Shown here: in pieces, positions 1 through 12,285 of the stretch
How positions within the stretch are numbered: position 1 is the first letter of the stretch
How the letters are laid out: the number at the start of each line of letters is the position of its first letter
Origin: Sipunculus nudus
Taxonomy: Eukaryota > Annelida > Sipuncula > Golfingiida > Sipunculidae
Reading direction: 5' to 3'
Length of the DNA stretch: 64,000 nt
Assembly: GCA_026874595.1 (NCBI GenBank)
Contig: CM049309.1
Location: forward strand, 22,429,033 to 22,493,032
Made by a program: the position numbers and the translations under genes
Notes under the pieces: generated by a model
Database searches by the model: none
What the model was told of the DNA's origin: nothing
The model's input: the letters and a program-made list of their open reading frames with translations, nothing else

Positions 1-1024
1 AACAATGTAAAAAATCACAACAAAATAGGCATGGGCAAATACCACAACTGTATGTATAGAGCTGTGTATATCAAGAAATGTGGTCGAATGCATCTTTACA
101 AATATGAATAAATTGTTTGGAGATATAATAATTATGTTAAAATCAATTATTTCCAATGCAATAATGCACATATTTAATCATCTCTCTTCCATTTGCGACA
201 GTGAAAGAAATGTCATGATGAAAGCAAATATATAAAGATGGATGGTGGATTACTCTACTAGTATATAAAAAGTAATAAAAGGCAAAATATTTAGCTTCTT
301 GGAAACAAATCATGATCTATTTAAGATTATTAATATATTATATATAACTTTAAATGTGCATATCATAAAGATAAGAATATAACAGAAAAAAATTACTATT
401 AAAGAGAATTGAGAGAGAAAGAAAGTGATATGATGAGAGAGAGAAAGGGAGAGAGAGTTCATTAGAGAGTGAGCATTGAAGAGTTAAAGAGTGCATTAAA
501 AAATTTCATGAAGGAAGAAAGGACTATGAGATGAGAGATAAAGAGAGAAAGAAAATGTGAATAGATGAGAGAGAGCAGAGAGCATTAGATAAGGAGAGTG
601 AAAAATGTTATGAGAAAATACGGAAAGACTTGGAAAATGTTTCATATTAATATTATAATCGGTCCAAAACAATTTTTTAATAAAGAAAACAATGAAATTC
701 AGAATAAGTTTGCTTGGCCTTAAGTGACTCATTCAGTGCAGGCCTGGAGATAAGATGGTAAAGTATTATTAAAACATTAAAAGTGTTAAAATTATCAAAT
801 CGCACATGTTTTTCAAATAATGGTGTGACCAGTGAAATAAAGTGTTGTTTTATTAGCAGGTTATACCAAGGGACAGCTTGGTGGCGGGAAAGCCAATTGT
901 GAAGGATGAAAAATTTTAAACTGTCATAATATATGTTCCCATTGATTGGACAGAGTTTCAATTGCAAAGCTAATTTGGATTAGAAAACAGTATTTCTCAA
1001 CCCAACTCAACAGAACGTCTCAGC
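1..1024. other. AT-rich sequence, no gene recognised
   Basis: The stretch is AT-rich and contains a short GA-rich block at about 405-610 (GAGAGAGAAAG-type runs). That block resembles the large arrays further on but lies in the opposite orientation to the CT array that begins at 1,025. Reading frames here are short and of biased composition, being translations of the purine strand or of AT-rich DNA. I see no splice-bounded coding exon, RNA gene or transposon ends. Confidence 0.6.
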
Positions 1025-1253
1025 CTCACTCTCTCTATGTCTCCCTTTCTCTGAAGCATTGTCATTCTCATTCTCTCTCTCTCAATCTCTCTATCATTCA
1101 TTAATTACCTTTCTCATGCACACGCTATCCAATATACTTATTCTCTCTCTCTCTTTCTCTCAATCATTATCTTTCTCTCTCACGCCGTGTCTCATTCTCT
1201 CAATCATTCCCCCCCTCTCTCTCTCCCTCAATAATTCATTATCTTTCTCACAC

Positions 1254-1289
<36 letters not shown>

Positions 1290-2142
1290 CAATCTCTGTC
1301 CCTCTTTCATAGTCTTTCTTTCAAAAATTCCTTCTCTCTAACTAAGAGACTTATTCATTAAATCAATTCATTTATTCAATCATTCTCATCCACGCATCAT
1401 GCATCTATGACCCTCCATATATCTCTCTCATCTCTCTATTCCTCTTTTCTCATGTTCTCTCTCAAAGTCTCTCTTTCTTTTAATCTTTATTACTCTCTTT
1501 CTCTCAGTCTCTCTTTTTCTTAATCATTCCCATTCTCTCTTTCCTCTCTCCTTCCTTCTCTCTCTCTCTGTCTCTCTCTCTCTCTCTAAGAATCTCTTCT
1601 CAAAATCTTCCCTCTTTCTCTCAGTCATTCATACACTCTCTCAATATCAAACTCTCTCATTAGCATTCTCAATCTCTCTATTTCTCTCTCTGTCTCTCTC
1701 TCTGTCTCTCTCTCTGTCTCTCTCTCTCTTATTTTCTCTCTCATTCATTCATTTTTCTCATGCACACACTATCCGTTACCCCCCTCCTCTCTCTGTCTCT
1801 CTGTTCTCAATCATTTTCATTCTTATTCCACTCTCAATCCATCTCTCTCCCTCTTTCTCACAGCCTTTCTATGAAATATTGCTTCTCTCTCTCTGCACAC
1901 ACTGTCCAACATCCTCTCTCTCTCTCCTTGTCATTCTCTCAATCATTCCCATTCTCTCTCCTCTCTCCTCTCTCTCTCTCTCTCTGCCTCTCTCTCTCTG
2001 TATATCTCTCTCAATAATTCATTTAATCTAGCACCCCTTGTCTCTCTCCCTCTCACTCAGAATCTGTCTTTGCAGTCTTCCTCTTTCTCTCAATCATTCT
2101 CATTCTCTCTCTCAATATCAAACTCTCTCTCATTATCATTGT
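1025..2142. repeat. Degenerate CT-rich minisatellite array
   Basis: The array consists of long CTCTCT runs broken by recurring words: CTCAATCATTC, ATTCATTCATT, and a spacer related to CTCATGCACACACTATCCAACA (seen near 1,110 and 1,750). The spacer recurs in every other CT or GA array of the window, so the array is a composite repeat rather than plain dinucleotide slippage. Apparent ORFs encode Ser/Leu-rich low-complexity peptides and are not genes. The array is interrupted at 2,143 by an inserted element and resumes at 5,695. Confidence 0.9.
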
Positions 2143-2719
2143 ATCCCCAGACAAAGTCGGGGGATACTATGTTTTCATACCGGTCCCGCCGCCGCCGCCG
2201 CCGCCGCATATAAATCTTGTTGGCGCGATAACCCAAAAAATATTTCACGGAACTTTGCCAAACTTGGTATATGTATAGATATGGGTGAGAGGACGACGCC
2301 TATTTAAAATGAGGTCATAACCTTTAATAGGAGAGTGTCCTTGACCTTAAATAGGTCCAATTTTAGGGAAAATCACACAAATTCTTTAATATCTCAAGAA
2401 ATCTTGCATGGATTTATCCCAAAATCAACTTGATGGAAGATCATGGATAGGGTTGTCATGTTCCAGAAACTGGTGGCGCCACCTATTATTCTTTACTTGT
2501 TTTCGTGCCGTTTAATACCCCCAAAATTGCCACCTTACAGTACTGTGAGCATTATAAGTCAAAAACTAATGGACAGATTTCTTTTATATTATGCTAAACA
2601 TAGGTATGGGTTATGGGATGATGTTTATTTAAATTGGGGTCATGACCTTTCCTATGATAGTGGCCTTGACCTTGAATATTGCCATATATGGTGAAAATCA
2701 CACACCTCTTATGATATCT

Positions 2720-3735
2720 CCAGTGTTGATTATGTTATGTGGTAAGAGGTGTTAATATCTATTATAATTAATTACTGATTTTAACGCAATATTTTGGTAC
2801 ACATAAGATCAGTTACCAGTTCAGCAGATGGAAAGACAGATAGAGCGACAGAGAGAAATGATAATAGCCTAAATTGGTGTACCAACGCATTGTCTACCAT
2901 TGTAAGACAGGTGTTTGGATTCCGATCTCCATATGTCGGTTAGCATATAGGTTTAGAAAAGAAGCTGATAAATGAGTATTTTAATGGACATAAATTCTGA
3001 ATGCAGACAACCAGTGATTACTATAGACTGGTATAATTGTTATAGCGTTATGTGAATAATTGTTATGTGAATGTAAACTTAATCAAGTAAGCCAAAATAG
3101 ATTCTGTTATTATAGGCATCAGCAGAAGCCAGGTTTAGATCTGGATGACAGTGTAAAATGATATAAAAGTCAAAGGTACGGTGAATACCGGCCTGCGCAT
3201 GAGGCAGTAATTTAGGACAGGAAAACTGTACCAAAAGTGAGTCAGTAAGTAGCTGGGTCACACAGAATTGATCAGGAGACAAATATGTACCCTGAATATA
3301 TTAATATCAGGAATATAATGATATTACATGAGTTTTAGGTAAAACAAGGAAAAAGTTTGTGCGTAGGCGAAAGCCGAAGCCATATATGGTTATCTAAACA
3401 TTCAGGTATGTCATAATGACACATATCCAATATCCAATAGAAAAAGTGTAAGATGATGTAAAGGTTTGTGACGTAGTAATACTGATACAAAATCCTGTGT
3501 TGGGCTGGGAACTGGCAGACAGACCCACGCCATCATCAACATGTAAACCAAGACAACTGGAAATAAAACAGCACAATATCCAACTTGGACTGTCTCAGTT
3601 ATTCACCTGATGCGCCGTGTGACTGTGTTATGGCCAGGGAAGAACTCCCCTAATTCCCCGTTGTAACACATTGGTGGAGAACCGGGGCATCACATGACGT
3701 ATGTATGGCCCACCACTAAAGTAAGAACCCTTTAG
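2720..3735. other. Unique-looking interior of the inserted element, no gene recognised
   Basis: This interior segment lies between the CCG-bearing left end and the satellite and has moderate GC. A minus-strand open frame at 3,394-3,576 follows an acceptor-like TTTTATTTCCAG, but two different frames stay open and no donor decides between them. I do not call it a gene. The sequence at 3,600-3,700 (about GTGTTATGGCCAGGGAAGAACTCCCC) is not recognised. Confidence 0.4.
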
Positions 3736-3739
3736 GTTC

Positions 3740-5560
3740 TAGGGTCATGAGTTCAAAGGTCAAGGTCACTGGACTGGCATTTTAAAAGATACTGTGGATG
3801 CATTTTAAGCCAAACTTTCATCTTAGGTCTTCCATCTTGAATATATAGCTCACTTGCCAATAGTGGATGATCCATATAAATTTTGGGGTCACAAGGTCAA
3901 AGGTCAAGGCCACAAGAGCTATCTGTCCAAAAATTAGTTTCTGGATGATAATTCCTGCTTTTATTGATGTATTGATTTCAAACTTGACTTATATATGTCC
4001 CATTGAAAAAGCAAGACTCCAATTTATTTTAGGGGTCATGAGGTCAAAGGTCAAGGTCACAGGAAACATCTTTAAAAAGATTGTGGATGCATTTTCAGCC
4101 AAACATTTCATCTCAGACCTTTCATCTTGCACATGTAAGTCTTCTGCCAATAGAGGAAGACCCCTATCAGTTTTGAGGTCACAAGGTCAAAGGTGAAGGT
4201 CACAGGAGCCACCTGTCCAAAAATTAGTTTCTGGATGATAAATCCTGCTTTTATTGATGTATGGATTTCAAACTTGACTTATATATGTCCCATTGGAAAA
4301 GCAAGACCCAAATTGATTTTGGGGTCATGAGGTCAAAGGTCAAGGTCACAGGACATCTTAAAAAAGATTGTGGATGCATTTTCAGCCAAACATTTCATCT
4401 CAGATCTTTCATCTTGCACATATAGTTTACCTGCCAAGAAAGGAAGAACCCTATAAATTTTGAGGTCACAAGGTCAAAGGTGAAGGTCACAGGAGCCATC
4501 TGTCCGAAAATTAGTTTCTTGATGATAATTCCTTCTTTTATTGATGTATGGATTTCAAACTTGACTTGTATTTGACCCATTGGAAAAGCAAGACCAAAAT
4601 TATTTTTGGGGTCATGAGGTCAAAGGTCAAGGTCACAGGAAACCTCTTTAAAAAGATTGTGGATGCATTTTCAGCCAAACAATTCATCTCAGATCTTTCA
4701 TCTTGCGCATATAGTTCACCTGCCAAGAGTGGAAGACCCCTATCAATTTTGAGGTCACAAGGTCAAAGATGAAGGTCACAGGAGCCATCTGTCCAAAAAT
4801 TAGTTTCTGGATGATAATTCCTGCTTTTATTGATGTATGGATTTCAAACTTGACTTATATATGTCCCATTGGAAAAGCAAGACCCAAATTGATTTTGAGG
4901 TTATGAGGTCAAAGGTCAAGGTCACAGGACACATCTTTAAAAAGATGTGGATACATTTTCAGCCAAACATTTCATCTCAGATCTTTCATCTTGGACATAT
5001 AGTTCACCTGCCAAGAGAGGAAGAACCCTATCAATTTTGAGGTCACAAGGTCAAAGGTGAAGGTCACAGGAGCCATCTGTCCAAAAATTAGTTTTTTGAT
5101 GATAATTCCTTCTTTTATTGATGTATGGATTTCAAACTTGACTTATATATGTCCCATTGAAAAAGCAAGACTCCAATTTATTTGAGGGGTCATGAGGTCA
5201 AAGGTCAAGGTCACAGGACACATCTTTAAAAAGATGTGGATGCATTTTCAGCCAAACATTTCATCTCAGATCTTTCATCTTGCACATATAGTTCTCCTGC
5301 CAAGAGAGGAAGAACACTATCAATTTTGAGGTCACAAGGTCAAAGGTGAAGGTCACAGGAGCCATCTGTCCAAAAATTAGTTTCTGGGTGATAATTCCTG
5401 CTTTATTGATGTATAGATTTCAAACTTAACTTGCATATGTCCTATTGGAAAAGCAAGACCAGAATTGATTTTGGGGTCATGAGGTCAAAGGTCAAGGTCA
5501 CAGGACACATCTTTAAAAAGATCAGGGTCACAGGACCAACATCTTCAACAAGATTGTGGA
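3740..5560 (+). repeat. 289-bp tandem satellite with nuclear-receptor-like half-site clusters
   Basis: Six to seven units are present. The 19-bp anchor AGGTCAAAGGTCAAGGTCA starts at 4,041, 4,330, 4,617, 4,906, 5,195 and 5,482, spaced 287-289 bp; a diverged first copy lies at 3,750 (AGTTCAAAGG...). A second cluster, AGGTCACAAGGTCAAAGG followed by TGAAGGTCAC, sits about 130 bp after each anchor (near 3,882, 4,172, 4,460, 4,750, 5,037 and 5,327). The AGGTCAAAGGTCA core has the DR1 spacing known for HNF4/RXR-type receptors, and TCAAGGTCA matches the extended half site of ERR and NR5A receptors. Copies are very similar, so the array is young or homogenised. Function is not shown. Short ORFs here follow the repeat period and are not genes. 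Confidence 0.9.
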
Positions 5561-5694
5561 TTGTTAGATGGAAGAAACAATAAATATGCCAAGTGTCAGT
5601 ATATGCTGCTAAAAATGGGGGTCTATTTATAAAGGGGGGGGGGCTACTATGTCTGGGGATGCTCTGGCACCTGCGGTGCCAAGAAATGTCTAGT

Positions 5695-5956
5695 TCTCTT
5701 TGTTTCTCTCTCTACCTTAGTCTCTCTTTCTTTCTCTCTCTCTCTCTCTCATTCATTATCCTGTTCATGCACACACTATCCAACATTCTCTCTCTGTCTC
5801 TCTCCAGTCTCTTTCTCTCAATCATTATCATTCTCTCTTCTCAGAGACTTCCCCTCTCTATCATTCTCATTCTCTCTTCTCTCTGCCATTATTATTCATT
5901 CATTCTCTCTCTCATACATGCACAGTGTATCTCTCTCATTCATTATCCTATTCATG

Positions 5957-6000
<44 letters not shown>

Positions 6001-6107
6001 AATCTCTCTTTTCAGAGTCTTCCTCTCTCAATCATTGTCATTCTCCCTGTCAATATCAAACTCTTCATCTCTCTCTTTATAATTCCATTCTCCCTCTGTG
6101 CCTGTCT

Positions 6108-6169
<62 letters not shown>

Positions 6170-6960
6170 TTCATTATCTTTCTCATGCATACACCATCCA
6201 ACATTCCCTCCCTCTTTGTCCCAGGCGAGTCTCTCTTTCTTGCAGTCACATTCATTCATTCATTCATTCATTCATTCATTCTAATCTACACACCATTTAT
6301 GGCCTGTCATCTCTCTCTCTCTCTCTTCTCTCTCTATTTCTCTTACTATCTTCAATCATTCATACATTCTTTCTTAACCAGACTCTATTTATGACCCTTC
6401 ATCTGTCTCACTCTTCTCTCTCTCTATTCCTCTTTCTATCAATCATTATCATTTCCATGCTGTCTCACTCAGTCTCCCCCCCCCCCCTCTCTCTCTCTCT
6501 CAGAATCTCTCTTCTCACAGTCTTCCTCTCTCTCAATAATTTTCATTCTCTCTGTCAATATCAAACTCTTCATCTCTCTCATGTATTATAATTCCATTCT
6601 CTCTCTGTCCCTGTCTCCTTCTCTCTCTCATTCATTATCTTTCTCATGCACACACCATCCAACATCCTCTTTCTCTTTGTCCCAGTCGCCCTTTCTTGTA
6701 ATCACAGTCATTTATTCATTAATTCATTCATACATTCTTTCTCATCCAGACTCCATTTTTGACCCTTCATCTATCTCTCTCTCTTCTCTCTCTATTCCTC
6801 TTTCTATCAATCATTATCATTTCCATGCTGTCACTCTCAGTCTCTCTTTCTCTCATAGAATCTCTCTTCTCAGACTATCTCTCATTATAATTTTCATTCT
6901 CTCTCTGTTTCTGTCTCTGTCTGTCTGTCTCTCTCTCATTATCTTTCTCATGCACAGATT
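5695..6960. repeat. CT-rich minisatellite array, continuation
   Basis: This is the same composite array as the one ending at 2,142, with (CT)n runs of more than 50 bp (about 5,957-5,999 and 6,109-6,168) and an (ATTC)n block at 6,248-6,282. Spacers of the CATGCACACACCATCCAACA type occur near 5,766, 6,183 and 6,646. The 332-residue open frame through it is Ser/Leu/His low complexity in all three frames and has no coding signature. Confidence 0.9.
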
Positions 6961-8419
6961 ATTGTGTCAGCCATTTATACAGTATCATACATGTAATTTG
7001 TAATTTATATCACCAATATTTTTGTTATCTCTGTATATGATTTTTATATCTTTAAAATTTTTATATTATAAATTTTACATTATATATATGCATTATTTCT
7101 CAACAGTTGTACTTGGATCTACTTTTGTCACCATGATAAATTACAGGGGCTTCAATGAAATTTCAGAAAATCATCATAACTATTTACCAACAGTTAATCT
7201 CACCTGAGTGTGATCATGGGAAAAATCAAGGCATATTTAATCAGATCAGAAGTCATTAAGCAACTACTTACCGATAGATTATCTCACAAGAGTTTGATTA
7301 TGAGCAAAATTAACCACTCTTTAATAAGGTCGGAAGCCACCAGGCTACTTTGTGGTGTCACGGTAATAATTTATCAGGAATATAATGGATTTTACAGAAA
7401 TGTATATCAATAAAATATGTCACTTATATTTTGATTTTCAGCAAAATCCACACATAATTCTAAGTGTTATGAAGCAGCATGGATGGTAGTCATAGACTTA
7501 ACTGAAACTCATGGACTGAAACAAGATAACTAACTCCAGCTGTCTACCAGGAGGAAATCTACTTCTGTGTGAATGTGTGCTAGTGCCTGTTAGCAGAGTT
7601 GTGTCACTAGATATTGGCATGCATGCAGCAATAGGATGTACGCTTGCCTGTCTTTACTGTCAACTTTGCATGAGAGAGAGAGAAGAATATGTGAGAGAGA
7701 ATTAATGAATGAACGAATGAACAAACAAAGGAACATGAAATTATCCTGTAGTGATTTGGAATTTGTGTATACGCATTAGGCAGTGGTTATTAATGTATTT
7801 GTACAATAAAAATGAGAACAAAATGAGTAAATAAATAAATATTTATTGCACACATTAAGTCTGTGTATATGGAGGATAGCAGTATGTTAGCAAATGTTGG
7901 GAATAGAGGGATTTTACTGCAGGCACAAAACAATACAACACCAAATATCAGCAGCCAAAAGTATTCTTTTAAAACTATACAAATAAACATCATGGTTGTG
8001 AAATACTCCTCTTGGCCATCAATATGTTTGTGATCCCTGAAGAACAGGATATCTGGAGAATCTCCTACTGTGGTATATACACCCCGGCTTGGAGGCCAGC
8101 TTCTACACACCGCCAGTACTGTTTGGACACTAGCTTGTCCTCCTTGTGTCAATATCCCTTGTACAACAAGTCTGTGCCTGGTTTCTTTTTAACAGTGAAT
8201 GGGCAGTTATTCATTTTTTTTACAAACTGATTTCATGTGTATCAAGAGTATCATGGGACGTAACAAAATTTGACTTTCACCTTACTTATTAAACTATGAT
8301 TGAAATCACACAAATCAATTGTTTCACTAATAAACAAAAAAAACCCATTATATTAGAGGATTAGATTATTTAGGAGAGAGGGAGGGAAATCATAACCGAG
8401 CATAAAATAATTACTATGG
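6961..8419. other. AT-rich sequence between CT arrays; one coding-like patch
   Basis: Most of this stretch is AT-rich with no recognisable element; a short GA block lies at 7,671-7,710. At about 8,036-8,165 base composition rises towards 50% GC and more than one reading frame stays open on both strands, one of them Cys-containing on the plus strand and ending near an acceptor-like TTCTTTTTAACAG at about 8,187-8,198. I cannot choose a frame or strand, so no CDS is called. The patch could be a diverged exon or an old repeat. Confidence 0.35.
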
Positions 8420-9574
8420 CTATTTCTTTCTTCCTCTCGCTTTCTCTGATTTTCTCTTTCTCAGAATCTCTCTCTTCTTGGAGTCTTCCTCTTTCTCAGT
8501 CATTTATTAATTAATTCTCTTTCTCATGCACACTATCCAACATCTCTGTCTCTCGCTCTGTCTCTCGAGTTCTATTTCTCAGTAATTATCATTCTCATTC
8601 TATGACCTTCCATCTATCTCTCACTTCTCTCCCTATCCCTCTTTCTCTCTATCATTCTCATTCTCCCTCTCCCAAAGTCATTCTTTCTTTAAATCATTAT
8701 TGCTCTCTCTCAGTCCCTCTTTAATCAATCATTATCATTCTCTGCCTGTCTGTCTGTCGCTCTCTCTCATTCCAATCATTCTTATTATCTCTCTCTATCT
8801 CTCTCTATCAATTATTCTCTCACACTCATTCTCCCAGCCTTTCTCCCAAATATTCCTTCTCTCTCTTTCTGAGAGATTCATTCATTCATTATCTCATCCA
8901 CACACCATGTATCTATGACCCTCCATCTCTCTCTCTCTCCATGTTTCTCTCAGAATCGCTCTTCTCAGAGTCTTGCTGTTTCCCTCAATCATTCTCATTC
9001 TCTCTTTTGCTATCTGAATCTCTTTTTCTCAACATCTCATTCTCTCTCTCATTATCATTCTCATTCCCTGTCTGTCTCTCTCAAACTAATCATTCATTCA
9101 TTCTCTCCATTACTCACACAATCTAGCCCCCCTCCCTCCCTCTCTCTCTCTCTCGCTCAGAATATCTATTTCAGTCTTTCTCTTTCTCTCAATCATTCTC
9201 ATTCTCTCTCTGTCTCTCTCTCAATATAAGACTCTCTCTCAGTCTTTCTTTCTTTCAATCATTATAATCGTCATTCTCTGTCTCTCAATCAATCAATCAT
9301 TCATTCATTCATTCTCTTTCTGAGACACTATCTCTCTCTCTCTCTCTCTTTCTCTCTCATTATCATTCTTTCTCTCTCTCTCTCTCTCTCATTATCATTC
9401 TTTCTCTCTCTCTCTTTCTCTCAATCAATCATTCATTCATTCTCTCTCTCATACACACACAATCCAGCATCCTCATCCCCTCTCTTCCCCTATCTTTCTC
9501 TCTGTCTCAGATTCTCTCTTTCTCTCAATCAATCAATCATTCATTCATTCATTCTTTCTCTCATACAATTTAGC

Positions 9575-9622
<48 letters not shown>

Positions 9623-9820
9623 TCGGATTCTTTCTCTCTCTCACAATCATTATCATTTTCTCTCAATCAATCATTCATTCATTTTTCTCTCCCATACAAT
9701 CTAGCACCTCATTATTATTATTTCTCTTGCTATCAAACTCTCTCTTCCTCAGTCTCTCTTTCTTTCAATCATTATCCTTCTTATTCTCTCTCACATACAC
9801 AAGTCATAATCTAGCATCCT

Positions 9821-9859
<39 letters not shown>

Positions 9860-10400
9860 TCTCACTTTCCCTCACTCAATCATTTTTTTATCTCTTTTCA
9901 TGATCACATCCAGTATACCTCTCTCTCTCTCTATCAATTATTCTCTCTTTTTACTCCCAGTCTTTCTCTCAAATATTCCTTCTCTCTTTTACTGAGAGAC
10001 TCATTCAACAATTCATTCGTTCATTCATTCATTCTCTCTCATCCACACACCATGCATCTATGACTCTCTCTCTCGTCTTCATGCCTGTTTGTATATGAGC
10101 TTTCATTCATTTATTCAGTCAGTCAGTCAGTCAAGCAGTCATTTTCATTTTCTCTCAACCAATCACTCTCTTGCTCTCTCTCTCTGGCAGAATATCTCTT
10201 TCTATCAATCAATCCTCCTTCCCTCACCCTCCTCTCTCTCTCTCTATCTCTTTCTCTGAATTTTCTATTCATTCATTCATTCATTCATTCATTCATTCAT
10301 TCATTCATTCATTCATTATTCATTCATTCATTCATTCATTCATTCATTCATTCATTCATTCACAAACTATCTTATTTTCTATCCTTCTCTTTGTTTCTCT
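8420..10400. repeat. CT-rich minisatellite array with (TTCA)n block
   Basis: This CT-rich array has the same spacer words as the earlier ones (CATGCACACTATCCAACA near 8,525; CACACACCATG...CTATGACCCTCCAT near 8,900 and 10,045). A long tetranucleotide TTCA/ATTC tract runs from about 10,263 to 10,362. Its 3' flank (10,405-10,490) is homologous to the flank of the array ending at 21,610, so the array appears to belong to a larger repeat with a defined end. Confidence 0.9.
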
Positions 10401-10404
10401 CTCT

Positions 10405-10490
10405 TCATTATAAATATTGTTATGCATCTAAATATAAGCGAACTGTGACTAATGATCAAGGCATGATAACTTTGTCACATGTTGAGAGGG
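10405..10490 (+). repeat. Flank sequence shared with 21,605-21,690
   Basis: The shared words ATCTAAATATAAG, GAACTG, AATGATC and TTTGTCAC.TGTTGAG occur in the same order immediately after the CT array here and after the array ending at 21,610. Divergence is moderate and includes small indels. This marks a common 3' boundary of two copies of the same CT-containing repeat. Confidence 0.7.
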
Positions 10491-11820
10491 TCTCCTTGTC
10501 ATGGCATTTGTTGGCTCGGCTTTGTTGAAGATGAGTTGATATTGTGTTACATTTATTATTTGATTTGTTTTAACATGTATATTGTATTACATATATTTTT
10601 TTTTTTAATTTTAGGTTTGACAACATGCTGCTTTGAACACTTTGGACAAGCCTTGAGGAGGAAGCTGATATCAATATACTATATAAAATAAGTATACGAT
10701 GGCAGATTTTACAGATATGATTGTACCACTGTGTTGAGACATATTTGGATCTTAAAGGGTGTCCAGGCCTCACTTTTTTATAGCAACAATCTTAATTATT
10801 ATAAAAATACAGTAAAACAGTTAGCTGGCTCAGACATTAGCCAGTTTGTCCCCCCTCCCCTTTTAAAATTTCTGGATCTCTACCAATTTTCAAATTCCTG
10901 GATCTGCCCTTAGGGTATGTTTACACATAATCTCTGAAACTTGTTGTCACTGTTACTGTGAGTGAGTGAAAGTTTTTAGTGATTTGAGAGTTCAATAGTT
11001 GCTATTAGTTTTGAACATTTCTTTCTTTATTACAACAGATGTATAGTATATTAAAACAGGCTAATGACACAACCTTCTGTGAGAATCTCTTTCTAGCTCA
11101 CTCCACCCCCCTGGCCAGAGACCTTTCTTACTGGAGCACTTAATACGTCATTCAGCCAGTGAATATAAAAATTTTATCTTCCCACAGTTTTTCACAGACA
11201 GCAGTGTAAGACATAGATTATATATATCTTATTCATGTATATATTATAATTGAAAGGTCATGTATTATATACATACTATACAGGTTTATGGATTTCTTGT
11301 ATACAAAATTTATTTATTATATTTATTATAATTTTTATATATATTATATGTTATATATTATAAAGATAAACTATTTTGATATTTCATATGAAGAACTATA
11401 TTATCTTTTTTTGTAAAATTTGTGTTTGATTTTGTATATTATGCGTATAAATGCATGTTTTTAACATGAATTTTTATTAAAATTTTCACATTAATGAACT
11501 TGGCAGAAAATTTGTTTTATATAAATGTTACTCTGGCTGTGTGAGTGGCAGCAGACCAGTCCATTTTCAATTCACCTGTATATAAATAAAATCGGTATTC
11601 TTAAAACACTCTTGTCTCTTTTGTCATATATAATTCAATATATATAAATACACACATATATATATATTTATATAAAAAAAGTGGAACTGAATATATATGT
11701 AGTATTTTTTTAATCCTTGTAGTTTCAGCAATATAGCCCTGATCTGCATATGTCTTACTGTTCCTGAAGTACTTAATGAACACATTTACTTCTTGTTCAA
11801 ATATTATTTATTCACTTGGA
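10491..11820. other. AT-rich sequence, no firm gene
   Basis: This is mostly AT-rich DNA, with TATATA-rich stretches at 11,210-11,420 and 11,635-11,700. A pyrimidine-rich acceptor-like signal (poly-T, then TTTTAG) at 10,590-10,614 precedes a 25-codon open frame ending at about 10,690, but there is no supporting family or neighbouring exon. The segment 11,050-11,130 is homologous to 17,325-17,405 (listed separately). Confidence 0.4.
11050..11130 (+). repeat. Short dispersed repeat, copy 1 (pair with 17,325-17,405)
   Basis: Both copies read AACAGGCT.ATGACACAA, then CTTCTGTGA, GAATCT, GCTCACTCCA and CCCCCTG, in the same order and strand. The two copies lie in the same + orientation a few hundred to a few thousand bases from L1/Tx1-type reverse-transcriptase relics, so they may be pieces of the same interspersed element. 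Confidence 0.6.
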
Positions 11821-11839
11821 TGGTTCATGGAGCAAATCA

Positions 11840-12110
11840 GGGGCAAACCCAGGAATTGGTTCGGGGGGGGGGGGGGGGGGGGGGTTTCCAGAAATGTGAA
11901 AGTTGGAAATCTTACTCGAAACGAACGACAAAGGCGTTCGCCCCTGACGGGTGGGGTCCAGGGGCCCGCCTTATGGCCCCTTGTAGGGTCAGGGGGCTCC
12001 GCCCCCTGAAGCCCCCGCATTTCGAGGTTTTGAATGGCCCCAAATCAGCTGTTATTTCGCATATTTTTAACAAATTTGACTTTTAACAGTGGAATTTTCT
12101 TCACAAAATA
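11840..12110. repeat. GC-rich dispersed element with a perfect hairpin
   Basis: A GC-rich island lies in AT-rich DNA. It starts with the 22-G run and contains a perfect 9-bp stem, TCAGGGGGC / GCCCCCTGA, with a 3-nt loop at 11,989-12,009. Several other G- and C-rich words pair in opposite orientation nearby. It looks like an internally palindromic interspersed repeat rather than a gene; short overlapping ORFs on both strands are products of the hairpin. The family is not identified. Confidence 0.5.
11863..11884 (+). repeat. Poly-G tract, 22 G
   Basis: An uninterrupted run of 22 G lies within a GC-rich dispersed repeat (about 11,840-12,110). It can form G-quadruplex structures and is a likely site of length polymorphism and sequencing error. 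Confidence 0.95.
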
Positions 12111-12285
12111 AGAAAAAAAATTAAAAAATTCAAATTATTTATTGTTAAATATATTGTGGTCAACCAAATTATTTGGGTCATGGAAGCATAGTTTCAGGCC
12201 ATCTCCTGTTGCGCAGGCAGGATTTCAGGGGTGATCAGATCCCCAGTCTGAGTGAAGCCAGCTCAGACTCACCACATGAGGGGGA

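Larger units (their letters stand above)
2143..5660. mobile_element. 3.5-kb insertion with short terminal repeats inside the CT array
   Basis: The segment separates two blocks of the same CT array. Its left edge begins ATCCCCAGACA (2,143-2,153) and its right edge ends with the inverted copy TGTCTGGGGAT (5,650-5,660). The word TACTATGT beside a G run also occurs at both edges in direct orientation (about 2,160-2,172 and 5,639-5,651). The left edge contains an imperfect hairpin around GACAAAGTC, then a (CCG)7 run at about 2,187-2,207. The right edge has a 10-G run. The interior holds the 289-bp satellite (3,740-5,560). There is no transposase ORF and no clear target-site duplication, so it may be a non-autonomous DNA element or a composite dispersed repeat. 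The boundaries are inferred from the edge repeats. Confidence 0.5.

Noticed and set aside
5593-6591. 332-codon open frame on the plus strand
   Set aside because: It runs through CT repeats. All three frames stay open for long stretches and give Ser/Leu-rich peptides, so this is low-complexity translation, not a gene. The same applies to all long ORFs in the CT/GA arrays.
7790-8152. 120-codon minus-strand frame called as a whole gene
   Set aside because: Its second half is AT-rich hydrophobic translation and only the first 40 codons look coding-like. The strand is ambiguous, so it is kept only as a low-interest finding.
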